Shown: positions 7,519 to 16,979 of the stretch, piece after piece | How positions within the stretch are numbered: position 1 is the first letter of the stretch | Layout: every line of letters begins with the position of its first letter | From: Pseudoclavibacter helvolus | GTDB lineage: Bacteria; Actinomycetota; Actinomycetes; Actinomycetales; Microbacteriaceae | Direction of reading: 5' to 3' | Length of the DNA: 64,000 nucleotides | Assembly: GCF_014191305.1 (NCBI RefSeq) | Contig: NZ_JACHWJ010000004.1 | Location: 186,001-250,000 of the forward strand | Notes under the pieces: model-generated | What the model was told of the DNA's origin: nothing | Database searches by the model: none | Seen by the model: the letters and a program-made list of their open reading frames with translations, nothing else | Position numbers and translations under genes: made by a program

Positions 7519-9701
7519 TATGTGCCCGTATTGGCGGCTTCCCAGGCCCGATATGCCCCGACATCTAGCTGAAAGACGACAGTTCCGGACTTATCGAAGA
7601 CCGTTTTCCAGTAGCCGGTCCGGCCTAGCGCGTCCCGAAGTTCAGCGAACTGGGATTCCGTCTGCAGGGCGTAAGCCTCGCCGAATCCGCTCTGCGCTGG
7701 CGACCAGAGGGCGTAGACGGGCACGTCTGCCTCGAACGGACCGACGTAGCCGTCGAGCGACCGAGTCAGGTCGGCGGCGTACACGTCCATCGACGCATCG
7801 GCCCCGAGGTTCTGAACGGGCAGCCCCAGCTCGAGACGTTCGACGAAGTCGACGTTCTCGTCCTTCGTGCGCGGTGACGTCGGCAGGTCGCCCTCACCGA
7901 GCAGCAGCGTGATCGGACCATCGCCCTCCCCGTTCACGTCGTCGGTCACGAGGTTGATGGCCTCGATGTCGCTCGGGTGCACGTAGTGGATGCGGTCGAG
8001 CGCCGAGTAGGCGGGCAGCCAGCACAGCGCCAGGGCGAGCGTGAAGGCCACGAGTCCCGTGCGCCTCGGCCATTTGGCGCCGATGCTGAACGCGCCAACG
8101 GCGAGGCCGGCGAGCCAGGGGATGCCGAAGAGTGCCGCCCGGAAGATGCCCTCCTGCCCGTACGGGGTCAGGACCAGGATGATGAGTCCGGTGGCAGTCG
8201 TTGCCGTCGCGGCGAGGCCGAGCGAGAGCGGCGGCCGGTCCTCGCGCTGACGCCCGCGACGAAGGAGGGCGTCGAGCATCCGCTCGAGGATCACCCAGCC
8301 AGCGGCGAGGACAAGCAGCAGGATGCCGCCGACCATCCCGTAGATGGACCACGAGACCTCTGCCATGCGCACGAGTGGGTCAGACTCGACCGTGCGAGGC
8401 GGCAGGAAATTGCCCGCACGGCCGAACTCGCTGAAGTTCAGGACGGCGCCGACGGCGCCAGAGTGCATGAGCGTCCAGACGATGGCCGGCACGAGCACGA
8501 GCGCCGGCAGCCACCAGGGCTTCACGACCCGGAATGCCACGAGCACCGCGACCATGAGGCCCACGATGTACGGGCTGAGCTGGTGCGTCATCGCGAGCGC
8601 GCACGAGACGGGCAGGATCATGGCGATCTTCGCTCGTGCCGACGCCGAGGACATGACTGCCGCGACGATGGCGAAGGCGAAGCAGTAGCCGAGCGACTGC
8701 GGCGAGAAGTAGTCGGCGCCAATCGTGTCGACGAGCACGCAGAAGCCCACCGCGATCCACGCTGCACGTGGATCCCGCACGATCCGCCCGAGGAACTCGC
8801 GCAGCACGACGATTCGGATGAGGCCGACGATGAGCGGCCAGAAGCGCGCGAACGCGACCACGTCCTCGATGCCACTCGCCTCGGCAACCCAGGCGATGGA
8901 GCTGAAGAATCCGGGCCATCCGTTGTAGACGCCGACCGACGAGTTTGTGGTGTGGGTGCTGAGGATCTGGTCGACGAGGTCGACGTGCTTCACCGTCGAC
9001 GGCGAGCGCGGGCCCTCGTAGAGGAGCGCAGTCGTCAGCATGACCACCACGAGGAGTGCGATGGCTGAGACCGCGGAGCTCAGCTCTGTGGAACGACGAG
9101 CGAACACGAGGCTCAGCAGCACGGCGAGGAAGCCGATCGCCCACGGCACGCCGAGTACCGGGAGGAAACCGCCGAACTGTGGCTCTGTCGGGCCCGTCAC
9201 GACGACAGTGGTGATGCAGAGGGCCGCGCCGAGGATCGCGATGACCATGAGCACGATCGGAGCTGCCCCGGATGCGACGTCCGGGCCCTCGCCGGCCGCG
9301 CGTCGAGCGCTCCAGGACGTGTGCAGCGCACGGTCGCGCCGTGCGCGGAACAGGGCGATGACGCCGCTTGCGGCCGCCGCGACAGCGAGCACCGCCGCCA
9401 CGGGGGTCGGTGCCCAGAGTGTGGTGCTCATCATGAGCATGGAACCGAGCACAAGCACGGTCGGGCCAGTCACGACGGCCAACGTCACGCGAGACTGCGC
9501 CGAGAAGCGGGGGCCGTGTGCCCAGACAGCCGCGCCGAGACCGACGAACAGGAACGCGATACCCGCCCCGACGCGCACTGCGCCGAAGCCCGAGACGAGG
9601 CTCAGCACATAGGCGAGCGCCGTCACGATGGCGATCCACGCGAGCGCTGACCTCGCTGGAGCCGAACGCTTGGCCTGGCGAAGCTGGAGAGCGCTGGTCA
9701 C
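7518..9701 (-). CDS. large polytopic membrane protein, possible GT-C glycosyltransferase
   Basis: 727 residues with roughly 14 hydrophobic helices over the first 600 residues, a long non-cytoplasmic loop containing STHTTNSSVGVYNGWPGFF, and a soluble C-terminal domain of about 130 residues starting near DRIHYVHPSDIEAINLV. Size and topology resemble GT-C sugar transferases or polysaccharide polymerases, but no catalytic motif is recognised with confidence. GTG at 9701 overlaps the upstream glycosyltransferase stop by 4 nt (GTGA); the frame continuing to 10265 is a shadow. Placed among sugar transferases, so a polymerase or GT-C role is inferred. Confidence 0.75.
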   Translation of the reverse strand: MTSALQLRQAKRSAPARSALAWIAIVTALAYVLSLVSGFGAVRVGAGIAFLFVGLGAAVWAHGPRFSAQSRVTLAVVTGPTVLVLGSMLMMSTTLWAPTPVAAVLAVAAAASGVIALFRARRDRALHTSWSARRAAGEGPDVASGAAPIVLMVIAILGAALCITTVVVTGPTEPQFGGFLPVLGVPWAIGFLAVLLSLVFARRSTELSSAVSAIALLVVVMLTTALLYEGPRSPSTVKHVDLVDQILSTHTTNSSVGVYNGWPGFFSSIAWVAEASGIEDVVAFARFWPLIVGLIRIVVLREFLGRIVRDPRAAWIAVGFCVLVDTIGADYFSPQSLGYCFAFAIVAAVMSSASARAKIAMILPVSCALAMTHQLSPYIVGLMVAVLVAFRVVKPWWLPALVLVPAIVWTLMHSGAVGAVLNFSEFGRAGNFLPPRTVESDPLVRMAEVSWSIYGMVGGILLLVLAAGWVILERMLDALLRRGRQREDRPPLSLGLAATATTATGLIILVLTPYGQEGIFRAALFGIPWLAGLAVGAFSIGAKWPRRTGLVAFTLALALCWLPAYSALDRIHYVHPSDIEAINLVTDDVNGEGDGPITLLLGEGDLPTSPRTKDENVDFVERLELGLPVQNLGADASMDVYAADLTRSLDGYVGPFEADVPVYALWSPAQSGFGEAYALQTESQFAELRDALGRTGYWKTVFDKSGTVVFQLDVGAYRAWEAANTGT

Positions 9702-10945
9702 GATCGGCGGAGTCCTGCCTGGCGGGCTCGGCTCGCCCGCCTCGCCTTGGCGTAGAGGGCAGGGCCAGCGAAGTAGCCGCGCACCTCTTCCTGCCAGGCG
9801 CCCGCTGGCGTCTCGACCCGGGCGAGCATTCGGTCTTCTGTGGAGGACCGGATGCTCGCCATCCGCGCGAGACCGGCGAGCACGCGGCCCGCGATATCGA
9901 GCGACGTGGCCGGGTTGGTCAGGTACTTCGTGAGGTAAGCCGTGAGCCCTGTGCCGTAGCCGTACAGCTGGCTCCGCAGCGCGTCGTCGTCGGCGCGGTG
10001 CTGGTGCCAAACGAGTGCGGCCGGTTCGTAGGCGATCGTGAAGCCGGCACGCAGGACACGGACGAAGATGTCGAGGTCCTCGCCGCCCTTCGTCTTCGTG
10101 CCAGCTCCGAGGGCCTCGTCGAACTCGCCTACACGGTCCATCGCCTCCCGTGACACTGCGAGGTTTGCCCCAGTGCCGAAGATGCCGGCGGAGTACGGGT
10201 AGAGCGGCGAGTCGTCGCGGCGTTCCCGCAGGTCGTAGCGCTCCGAGGTCATGCGCGCCGACCATGACGGCGAGCGAGCATCGAAGTAGCCTTCGGCGTT
10301 CGTCTCGATGGCGGCGGTCGCGACGAGGCCCGTCACGCAGCCGATGCCGGGCTCGCTGCGGAACGTGCGAGCGATCTCCGTCAGCCAGTTCCTATCGACA
10401 AGCACGTCGTCGTCGGTGTACGCCAGGATCTCGCCGCGTGCCCCGATGAGCCCCGCGTTGCGAGCCGCGGAGAGACCGGGGCGGTCCTGCCGCAGGTACC
10501 TGAAGCGGGGGTCCATCGCGCAGATCTTCTCGAGGAGCTCGCGTGTCTCCTCGTTGGAGGGAGCGTTGTCCACGACTACGACTTCGAAGTTCGGGTAGTC
10601 GAGAGCCTGGATGCGGTCGAGGCAGCTCGTCAGCAGCTCGGTGTGGTCGCGCGTGCAGACGATGACGCTCGCGAACGGGGCGTCGACGAGCGGAGCAGGC
10701 GCTTCCGCGTTCACCGAATCGCCGAAGGCAGTACTGGCCTGAGTGCGGAGATCGTCGAGCGAGACAGCGTCTGGGGCTCCGTCGAAGTGCAGGTAGCCAA
10801 GAGGTCGGCCGTGGGCTCGCACGAGCACCCTCGCTCGTCGGTGCCTAGAGGCTGCGTGCCTCGGCCCCTGCAGGCCCCCGTCGTCAAAAAGTTCGAATTC
10901 GCCACACCAGATACCTGGCGCGGCGGAACGCGTCGCGTGTGTCAT
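9698..10945 (-). CDS. family 2 glycosyltransferase
   Basis: About 415 residues. An N-terminal region of roughly 90 residues (GIWCGEFELFDDGG) precedes a GT-A domain: FASVIVCTRDHTELL, VVVVDNAPSNEETRELL, GLSAARNAGLIGARGE and AYTDDDVLVDRNWL carrying the metal-binding DDD, then GTGANLAVSREAMDRVG and GGEDLDIFVRVLR. Start set at the ATG at 10945 because the longer frame to 11026 would leave only 5 nt to a divergent start; the exact start is uncertain. First gene of the minus-strand operon running to the flippase. Confidence 0.85.
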   Translation of the reverse strand: MTHATRSAAPGIWCGEFELFDDGGLQGPRHAASRHRRARVLVRAHGRPLGYLHFDGAPDAVSLDDLRTQASTAFGDSVNAEAPAPLVDAPFASVIVCTRDHTELLTSCLDRIQALDYPNFEVVVVDNAPSNEETRELLEKICAMDPRFRYLRQDRPGLSAARNAGLIGARGEILAYTDDDVLVDRNWLTEIARTFRSEPGIGCVTGLVATAAIETNAEGYFDARSPSWSARMTSERYDLRERRDDSPLYPYSAGIFGTGANLAVSREAMDRVGEFDEALGAGTKTKGGEDLDIFVRVLRAGFTIAYEPAALVWHQHRADDDALRSQLYGYGTGLTAYLTKYLTNPATSLDIAGRVLAGLARMASIRSSTEDRMLARVETPAGAWQEEVRGYFAGPALYAKARRASRARQAGLRRS

Positions 10946-11030
10946 CCCGCCCCGACTCTCGTGAACACGGCCCCCCGCCGCGAGCCACAGTCTAGTCAGG
11001 CCGTTCACTTGTGCGGCTATCATCACCCGG

Positions 11031-12185
11031 ATGAAGATGCTCTACGTCGTGGAATCCACGCCGACGATCGATGCCAGGACCGGTGACGGCAGTAGCCTGA
11101 TCCCGTATCAGGTGGCTCTCGCACTTCCTTCACACGTGGATTTGGAGATCATCAGTTTTTCCGGGGTGAATACGGTCGATGGGACTTTGCGGGCCAGGGC
11201 GGAGCGCATCCACGAGCTGCCCCAGCGTGGTCTGCGGGACGCGCAGATGCTCTCCCTGCTGGCACGTGAATCGGTCGGAGCCGCCTTGCGCATGACCGCG
11301 CAGTCGCGGAAGCTCGTGCGGGAGCGCTCGCGGGCCGCCGACGCCACGCTCGTGCACGGTCCGCACCTCCTGCCGCTGCTGGATGCGGTGGTCGGGCCCT
11401 GCGTCTACCAGAGCGTCGACCCATGGTCGTTCCGGCTCGAGATGGAAGCGGCCGCAGTCAGAGGGCCCCGCGCCTTCTACCGACGCCGGTTGGCGAGTGC
11501 CAGGCTTGCGCGAGAGCGGGCGCTCGCGCCGCACATCGCACTCGCGACCGTCGGCCGTGCCGACGCCGAGCGCTGGCAGGCCGAGCTCGATCGCGACGTC
11601 ACAGCTGTCCCGAACGGGGTCTCGGCCGGACCAGAAGCGGGGGAGCGACAGGTTGGGAGACCCGAGCTGCCCACGCTGAGCTTCACCGGGAGCCTCGACT
11701 ACGCCCCCAACATCGAGTCTGCAACCCGGCTTGTGCGCGAGATCGCTCCCGTTGTCTGGGCCGCCGAACCCGCTGCCCGCATCCTCATCGCGGGGCGCAA
11801 CCCCGTCGACGAGGTCCTCGCGCTCGCTTCAGAGCGCGTCGAGGTGCGGGCAAACGTGCCGTCCATGGCGGAGGTCTACGAGGCAAGCGACGTCGCGGTG
11901 TTCGCCGACGTCTCGGGACTCGGCATCCGCAACTCCGTGTCAGAGGCCCTCGCGGCAGGGACACGCGTGATTGCGACGCCCGTCGCCGCGCGCGAGCAGC
12001 CGCATCACCCGCTCCTCACCGTGGTGGATGACGCGGCGGCCTTCGCGGGCCGCACGCTCGAGGAGCTGCGCCTCGCCAGATCGTCGCAGCGCCCAGAGCG
12101 CGCGTCGGCGACCGGCGCCCCGATGCGTTCGTGGCAGGACGCTGCGGGGGAGTACCTGGCGCTCCTCGAAGCCGCTGCGCGCTGA
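11031..12185 (+). CDS. family 4 (GT-B) glycosyltransferase
   Basis: 384 residues with the two-domain GT-B pattern. The acceptor half ends near VTAVPNGVSAG; the donor half has LPTLSFTGSLDYAPNIESA and the C-terminal EVYEASDVAVFADVSGLGIR, with NSVSEALAAGTRVIATPV, the usual GT4 nucleotide-sugar site. ATG at 11031. It is the only plus-strand gene of the polysaccharide locus, divergent from the GT2 operon and convergent with the phosphotransferase gene, whose stop lies 2 nt away. Confidence 0.87.
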   Translation: MKMLYVVESTPTIDARTGDGSSLIPYQVALALPSHVDLEIISFSGVNTVDGTLRARAERIHELPQRGLRDAQMLSLLARESVGAALRMTAQSRKLVRERSRAADATLVHGPHLLPLLDAVVGPCVYQSVDPWSFRLEMEAAAVRGPRAFYRRRLASARLARERALAPHIALATVGRADAERWQAELDRDVTAVPNGVSAGPEAGERQVGRPELPTLSFTGSLDYAPNIESATRLVREIAPVVWAAEPAARILIAGRNPVDEVLALASERVEVRANVPSMAEVYEASDVAVFADVSGLGIRNSVSEALAAGTRVIATPVAAREQPHHPLLTVVDDAAAFAGRTLEELRLARSSQRPERASATGAPMRSWQDAAGEYLALLEAAAR

Positions 12186-12187
12186 GC

Positions 12188-13717
12188 TCAGCTCGAGTGG
12201 TCGGTGCCGCCGAGCCAGTCGAGCGCGTGGCTCCAGAGCATGACATCGCGGTCGGCGGCGATGAGCTGGTCCGCCATCCCCGCCGAATCCGCGTTGGCCT
12301 CGAGTCGGTCTGCGAGCGTCGCCGCTGACCTCGTCCAGGCCAGGAGCACAAACGCCGCGTCGAAGCCGAGACCGTGCCCGCCCAGTTGCCGTTCCAGGAG
12401 CCGACGTCCCTCGCCGCCCACCGCCCACAGCTCGTCGAAGGCCCGCCGCTGCGCTTCTCGAGTGAACGCGCCTCTTGCCGACTCAGCGCAGTACTGCAGG
12501 TAGAAGACGAGGTCATGGCCAGGCAGGCCGTGCTCGCGGGCCCGCTCCCAATCGAGCACCCGCAGTTCACCAGACGGAGCCAAGAGCACGTTCGGGTGGC
12601 CGAGGTCGCCGTGCTCGAACACGGCCGGCATTGGGCGCTCGCGGAGTCCGGCAAGAGCCTCGTGCGTGCGCTCGACGAGTCGCGTGATGGACGCCCGCCC
12701 GCTGAGCGCTGAGAGGCGCTCGAGCGGTGCCGTGACCAGGGTGTCGAACCAGTTCGAATTCTCCGAGCTCTCACGAGTGCGGGGCATGGCGTCGATGAAG
12801 CGCAGGCCGATTTCCACGGCAAGGTCGTGATCCCGGGCGACGGCCGCCGGGTCGAGCGGGGCTCCGTGCATGGCCTCCCGCAAGAGATAGGTCGTCGAGC
12901 CGATCATCGTGAATCGCTCGACGCGCGGCACCGAGGCCGCGAGTTCGGGGGCAGCAACCCGAAGCGCCTCGAGCATCCGCCCCTCGCGCCCGATCCCGGA
13001 GTCGTCCCCAGGTTGGCGAGGAACCTTGGCCACCCACGAGCCTGAGCCGGACTCGGTCTCACGCAGGGCCACCACGTGCCGTGAGGTGTCGAAGCGGGGC
13101 GTGATGATGACGGGGTGCTCGTCGCCGAAGATCGGGTGCGGCGTGCGAGACCTGGTGACCACGACGTAGCCCTGGCGGGCGAACACCCAGTGCGCGTGCA
13201 TCCTGCCAGCCAAGCGCGCCCCGATCGACAGTGCGCGCAGCCTACTCGAGCCGTCATGCCTGGCGAGGGTCGCGTCAAGCGCAGGGGCGTCGTGCATCGG
13301 CACGAGCCTGGCCGTTCTGGCGAGGTCGGGAGCACTCCAGTAGGCAAGGGCGTGAGCGCCGGGGATCCGCTTCGCTCTCCGCAGCGTCTGCCGCAGCGGG
13401 GCCGCCGAGGCTCCTGCTGCGAGGGCGCCGCCGACCTCGATGCACAGCGCCCCGTTCTCCGAGAGCGCGGCGAAGCCCCTCACGATGTCGAGGGGAGATG
13501 ACGAGGCACTGAAGACGAGATCGAAAGCGCCGTCGTCGGCCGTGCCCATGCTTCCCACCGCGCGAGCATCCGGCTGGAGCAGGCGGAGCGCCGCGAGTGC
13601 CTCGGGGGAAACATTCCCGATGTAGCCCAGGTGCGCAGGCTCGAGCGCGCCGGTCAGGAAGCGCCAGTCGTTGCGCCGCCACGCGTGCAGGAGCGGTTCG
13701 TGTGGGTCGGTCGTCAC
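12188..13717 (-). CDS. methyltransferase-like / phosphotransferase (APH-fold) fusion
   Basis: 509 residues in two parts. Residues 30-160 resemble a class I methyltransferase core (YIGNVSPEALAAL, DDGAFDLVFSASSSPLDIV, LSENGALCIEVGG) but lack a clear glycine-rich SAM motif. Residues 200-509 are an aminoglycoside-phosphotransferase/choline-kinase fold: Lys231, the catalytic-loop HGDLGHPNVLL at 369-379 and LDWERA at 388-393. Expected to phosphorylate a small hydroxylated substrate, here probably a sugar or lipid carrier component. GTG at 13717 overlaps the kinase gene upstream by 4 nt (GTGA). Confidence 0.75.
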   Translation of the reverse strand: MTTDPHEPLLHAWRRNDWRFLTGALEPAHLGYIGNVSPEALAALRLLQPDARAVGSMGTADDGAFDLVFSASSSPLDIVRGFAALSENGALCIEVGGALAAGASAAPLRQTLRRAKRIPGAHALAYWSAPDLARTARLVPMHDAPALDATLARHDGSSRLRALSIGARLAGRMHAHWVFARQGYVVVTRSRTPHPIFGDEHPVIITPRFDTSRHVVALRETESGSGSWVAKVPRQPGDDSGIGREGRMLEALRVAAPELAASVPRVERFTMIGSTTYLLREAMHGAPLDPAAVARDHDLAVEIGLRFIDAMPRTRESSENSNWFDTLVTAPLERLSALSGRASITRLVERTHEALAGLRERPMPAVFEHGDLGHPNVLLAPSGELRVLDWERAREHGLPGHDLVFYLQYCAESARGAFTREAQRRAFDELWAVGGEGRRLLERQLGGHGLGFDAAFVLLAWTRSAATLADRLEANADSAGMADQLIAADRDVMLWSHALDWLGGTDHSS

Positions 13718-14253
13718 GCGGCGGCCACCAACTCGCGCAGCCTGTTGGTGACCTCATACGGGGAGTGGGTCACGTCGACCACCGTCGCCAGCTCAGTTCG
13801 GCGCGCGAAGGCGAGATACCGGCGGCGCTGACGCTCGAGCTGCTCCGGCGCGTACTCGTCAGTGCGGCTGCCCAGCACGCTGCTCGGCGCATCCAACACG
13901 GCGACCCGATCGAGGGCAGGCATGAGACGGGAGCTCGCGCCGCGCAGGAGGCGGCCGCCGATGCTCGGGTCTGCGGAGCCCAGGATGATGTGCTCGTTCG
14001 CGACCCGGTCGAGGACAACCGTGCGGCCGCACGCTCGGTGCCACCTGGCCGACACAGTTCCGCGGACGAGTCGGCCGAGGCGCAGCGCGAGGCCGCCGCC
14101 TGGAACGCGATCGAGCACGTTCCACCTGGTGTGCGTCCACAGGCCGAGATGCGCTCGGCGGATGTTCGGTTCGCGTGCGACAAGCCCGGCGATGACGGTG
14201 GACTTGCCTGATCCGTCAGGTCCGAGCACAGCAATGATCCGCCCTCGCGGCAT
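13714..14253 (-). CDS. P-loop kinase related to thymidylate kinase
   Basis: 179 residues. RIIAVLGPDGSGKSTVIAGL gives the Walker A loop; a downstream VVLDRVANEHIIL and the arginine-rich QLERQRRRYLAFAR match the lid region of dTMP-kinase-like proteins. Too divergent to call true thymidylate kinase; such proteins occur in polysaccharide clusters beside APH-fold kinases. ATG at 14253 with GGGGAA upstream; the frame to 14319 has no protein-like extension. Operon with the phosphotransferase fusion. Confidence 0.7.
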   Translation of the reverse strand: MPRGRIIAVLGPDGSGKSTVIAGLVAREPNIRRAHLGLWTHTRWNVLDRVPGGGLALRLGRLVRGTVSARWHRACGRTVVLDRVANEHIILGSADPSIGGRLLRGASSRLMPALDRVAVLDAPSSVLGSRTDEYAPEQLERQRRRYLAFARRTELATVVDVTHSPYEVTNRLRELVAAA

Positions 14254-14328
14254 GGCGATTCCCCCAAATCGAGCGCCGCTGCGGCGCCTCCCCCGACACC
14301 AGACTACTGGCCGGAGCATCCCTGGCCG

Positions 14329-15219
14329 CTAGTGCGCAACGAGTTCGGCGAATGCGGTCCCGAGCGCATCCCGGACGAGCCGCACACGGCCTCGGTCGCG
14401 CAGTGCCCCGCGCGTCGCCGCGAAGATATCGCGGTGGGGCCTGCCGGGGAGGTCGAGGAAGCGGAGGCCGCCGCCGGCGTCGGCGCCAACCAGCTGGGAC
14501 ACGAGCCCGACCGCGTGGCCCGCCGCGATGAGTCGCAGGTGCGTGTGGAGGTCGCTCGCCACGTACCTCACCTCGGGCTCGAAGCCCGCGGCTCTGCACT
14601 GCTGCTCCGCCCACTCGCGGGCTGCCGTTCCGACTGGCTCCATCACCCATGCCGCGTGGCGGAAGTCTGCGATCGAGTTCGCTCCAGAGGTCTCGGCGGT
14701 CGCGAGGGCGATCGCGTCGAACCCGAGGACCTCCCGCTCGATGCCATGCACGTGCGGGCGCGTGTGACCCGGGTACTCCTCGGCGACCACGAGGTCGTAG
14801 CGGCGCGCTTCCAGTTCGAAGAGACCCTCCTCTGGCGAGACTGCGTCGACCTCGACTCGCAGCTCAGGGTTCGCCTGCCCGAGCAGCGTGAGCGCCCGGG
14901 GGAGGAGCGACCGCACGACGGATTCCAGTGCGGCGACTCGTACGGGCTCGGCGCCGTCGCGCAGGGACGCGAGCTCGTCGCGCGTGCGCGTCTCGAGGTC
15001 GAGGACAAGCGCCGCGTGCTCGGCGAGCGTCACGCCCTGCGGCGTCAGACGAACCCCCCTGCCGTCCTGCTCGAGGAGCGTCACCCCCACCTCGCGCTGC
15101 AGCTGCGCGAGCTGGTGCGAGACCGTCGACGCGCTGAAATTCAGCGACGCGGCGACCGCTGTGATGGTGCCACGCAGCTGCAGTTCGCGGAGCAGTCGGA
15201 GTCGTCGCAGGTCCCACAT
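14329..15219 (-). CDS. LysR-family transcriptional regulator
   Basis: 296 residues. N-terminal winged helix: MWDLRRLRLLRELQLRGTIT, VAASLNFSASTVSHQLAQL and EVGVTLLEQDGRGVRLTPQG, followed by a periplasmic-binding-like effector domain. ATG at 15219 chosen with AGG 9 nt upstream; a TTG three codons earlier is also possible. It is divergent from putP across 136 nt, the usual LysR arrangement, so control of the symporter gene is inferred. Confidence 0.88.
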   Translation of the reverse strand: MWDLRRLRLLRELQLRGTITAVAASLNFSASTVSHQLAQLQREVGVTLLEQDGRGVRLTPQGVTLAEHAALVLDLETRTRDELASLRDGAEPVRVAALESVVRSLLPRALTLLGQANPELRVEVDAVSPEEGLFELEARRYDLVVAEEYPGHTRPHVHGIEREVLGFDAIALATAETSGANSIADFRHAAWVMEPVGTAAREWAEQQCRAAGFEPEVRYVASDLHTHLRLIAAGHAVGLVSQLVGADAGGGLRFLDLPGRPHRDIFAATRGALRDRGRVRLVRDALGTAFAELVAH

Positions 15220-15240
15220 CTCGAGCAACCTTTCGAATCC

Positions 15241-15260
15241 ATCGACAAGTTCGTTTCGAT
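15241..15260. promoter_or_regulatory. candidate LysR-type operator
   Basis: ATCGA and TCGAT arms separated by 10 nt, with partial symmetry inside, located between the LysR start and putP. It contains the T-N11-A spacing favoured by LysR proteins. Confidence 0.35.
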
Positions 15261-15355
15261 TATCTTCGCTATTCGTTCACGTATACGCCAGCAACACTGA
15301 GAAGGACGCGCATCCACAGGGGTAGGCGCGTCGCTTCCAGAAGGAGTCACCGCCG

Positions 15356-16858
15356 ATGTCCGATCTGACCTTCCAGCTCATCGCTCTCGCGATCTACTTC
15401 GCGGCGATGGTGGGCATTGGCCTATACGCGTTCCGCCAGACCAAGGACCACGAGGACTACATGCTCGGGGGACGAAGCCTGAGTCCGGGCACGGCAGCAC
15501 TGAGCGCTGGTGCCTCCGACATGTCCGGCTGGCTCATGATGGGCCTCCCGGGGGCCATCTTCGTCTCTGGCCTCTTCGAAGCGTGGATCGGTATCGGCCT
15601 CCTCATCGGCGCGTACCTCAACTGGCGATTCGTCGCACCGCGGCTGCGCGCATACACAGAGGTCGCGAACAACTCGATCACGGTTCCGAGCTACTTCGAG
15701 AACCGCCTGCACGACAAATCGCGGGCACTGCGGATAGCCAGCGGCCTCGTGATCCTCGTCTTCTTCACGTTCTACATCTCATCTGGCATGGTGGCCGGTG
15801 GCGTGTTCTTCGAGAGCAGTTTCGACGGCGACTACCTGACGGGGATGCTCCTCGTGGCAGGAGTGACACTCGCCTACACGCTTTTCGGCGGCTTCCTCGG
15901 TGCAACGTTCACAGATGTCGTGCAGGGCATGATGATGCTGCTCGCCCTCCTTGCGATCCCCGTAGTCGCGATCATCTCCCTCGGAGGTTTCGGCGGCGTG
16001 AGCGAAGCCATTGTCGCCTCTGGCGTCGATCACACGGGTCTCATCCCGGAGGAGCTGAGCTGGCCCGTCATCATCGGCATCATCTCGGCGCTCGGCTGGG
16101 GCCTCGGCTACGTCGGACAGCCGCATATCATCGTGCGCTTCATGGCGCTGCGTGACTCGCATTCAGCGATCGCAGGGCGACGCATCGGCATCTCGTGGAT
16201 GTTCCTGTCGCTTCTCGGCGCAGTCATCGCGGGACTCGTGGCCGTCGCGTACGTGCAGGAGAACGGAGTGGACGTCTCTGACCCTGAGACGGTCGTGCTC
16301 CTCATGGCACAGGTTCTGTTCCACCCGCTGGTCAGCGGATTCATTCTCGCCGCAGTGCTCGCGGCCATCATGAGCACCATCTCGAGCCAGCTCATCGTCT
16401 GCTCTTCCGCGCTCGTCGAAGATCTGTTCATGGTGGTCGCGAAGCGCAAGCCAAGCGCGAAGACTCTGGTGCTCGCAGGTCGTGGAGGTGTGCTCGGTGT
16501 CGCCATCGTGGCCGGCATCCTCGCCCTCAACCCCTCGGATTCGATCCTCGCGCTTGTCGGCTTCGCGTGGGCCGGGTTCGGTGCCGCCTTCGGCCCGATC
16601 ATCCTGCTCAGCCTGTATTGGAAGAAGCTCACCAACTGGGGTGCGTTGGCGGGCATGGTGACCGGTGCTGCGACGGTCTTCATCTGGTCAGCACTTGGCA
16701 CTGACTTGTACGAGATCATCCCGGGGTTCATCCTGAACCTCGTCGTATCGGTCGTCGTCAGCCTGCTGACGCACAAGCCGGGAAGCGCGACCGACGACAA
16801 CGTCGAGCGCGAGTTCGCGGAGACCGGTGCTCTCGCGATCGTCAAGCCGCAGAAGTAG
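15356..16858 (+). CDS. putP: sodium/proline symporter
   Basis: 500 residues, about 12-13 helices, sodium:solute symporter family. DYMLGGRSLSPGTAALSAGA, SDMSGWLMMGLPG, SYFENRLHDKSRALRIASG and QPHIIVRFMALRD are PutP-type signatures. Imports L-proline with Na+. Start ATG at 15356 with GAAGGAG upstream. Single gene, divergent from a LysR regulator and followed by a palindromic repeat. Substrate is inferred from similarity; related symporters carry pantothenate or short-chain acids. Confidence 0.88.
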   Translation: MSDLTFQLIALAIYFAAMVGIGLYAFRQTKDHEDYMLGGRSLSPGTAALSAGASDMSGWLMMGLPGAIFVSGLFEAWIGIGLLIGAYLNWRFVAPRLRAYTEVANNSITVPSYFENRLHDKSRALRIASGLVILVFFTFYISSGMVAGGVFFESSFDGDYLTGMLLVAGVTLAYTLFGGFLGATFTDVVQGMMMLLALLAIPVVAIISLGGFGGVSEAIVASGVDHTGLIPEELSWPVIIGIISALGWGLGYVGQPHIIVRFMALRDSHSAIAGRRIGISWMFLSLLGAVIAGLVAVAYVQENGVDVSDPETVVLLMAQVLFHPLVSGFILAAVLAAIMSTISSQLIVCSSALVEDLFMVVAKRKPSAKTLVLAGRGGVLGVAIVAGILALNPSDSILALVGFAWAGFGAAFGPIILLSLYWKKLTNWGALAGMVTGAATVFIWSALGTDLYEIIPGFILNLVVSVVVSLLTHKPGSATDDNVEREFAETGALAIVKPQK

Positions 16859-16893
16859 CGTTTTCGCTGCTGCAGGCTGACACAGCTGCAGGG

Positions 16894-16941
16894 TTGTGGC
16901 GTGGTGCGATGCCCGAATGCGGCAAGCGCATCACGCCACAA
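16894..16941. repeat. palindromic intergenic repeat, copy 1 (possible terminator)
   Basis: Arms TTGTGGCGTGGTGCG (16894-16908) and CGCATCACGCCACAA (16927-16941) pair at 14 of 15 positions. It lies between convergent putP and amidase genes. The TTGTGG/CCACAA ends followed by a TCTG-like tail recur near 43.4 and 44.7 kb. Confidence 0.55.
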
Positions 16942-16979
16942 TTCTGTGCGCAGCTGGGCTCGAGTCGCCCGACGTGGAC

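Noticed and set aside
10946-11026. Longer N-terminus of the 9698-10945 glycosyltransferase
   Set aside because: The upstream ATG would sit 5 nt from the divergent gene start, leaving no room for two promoters, and the extra residues do not align with the family.
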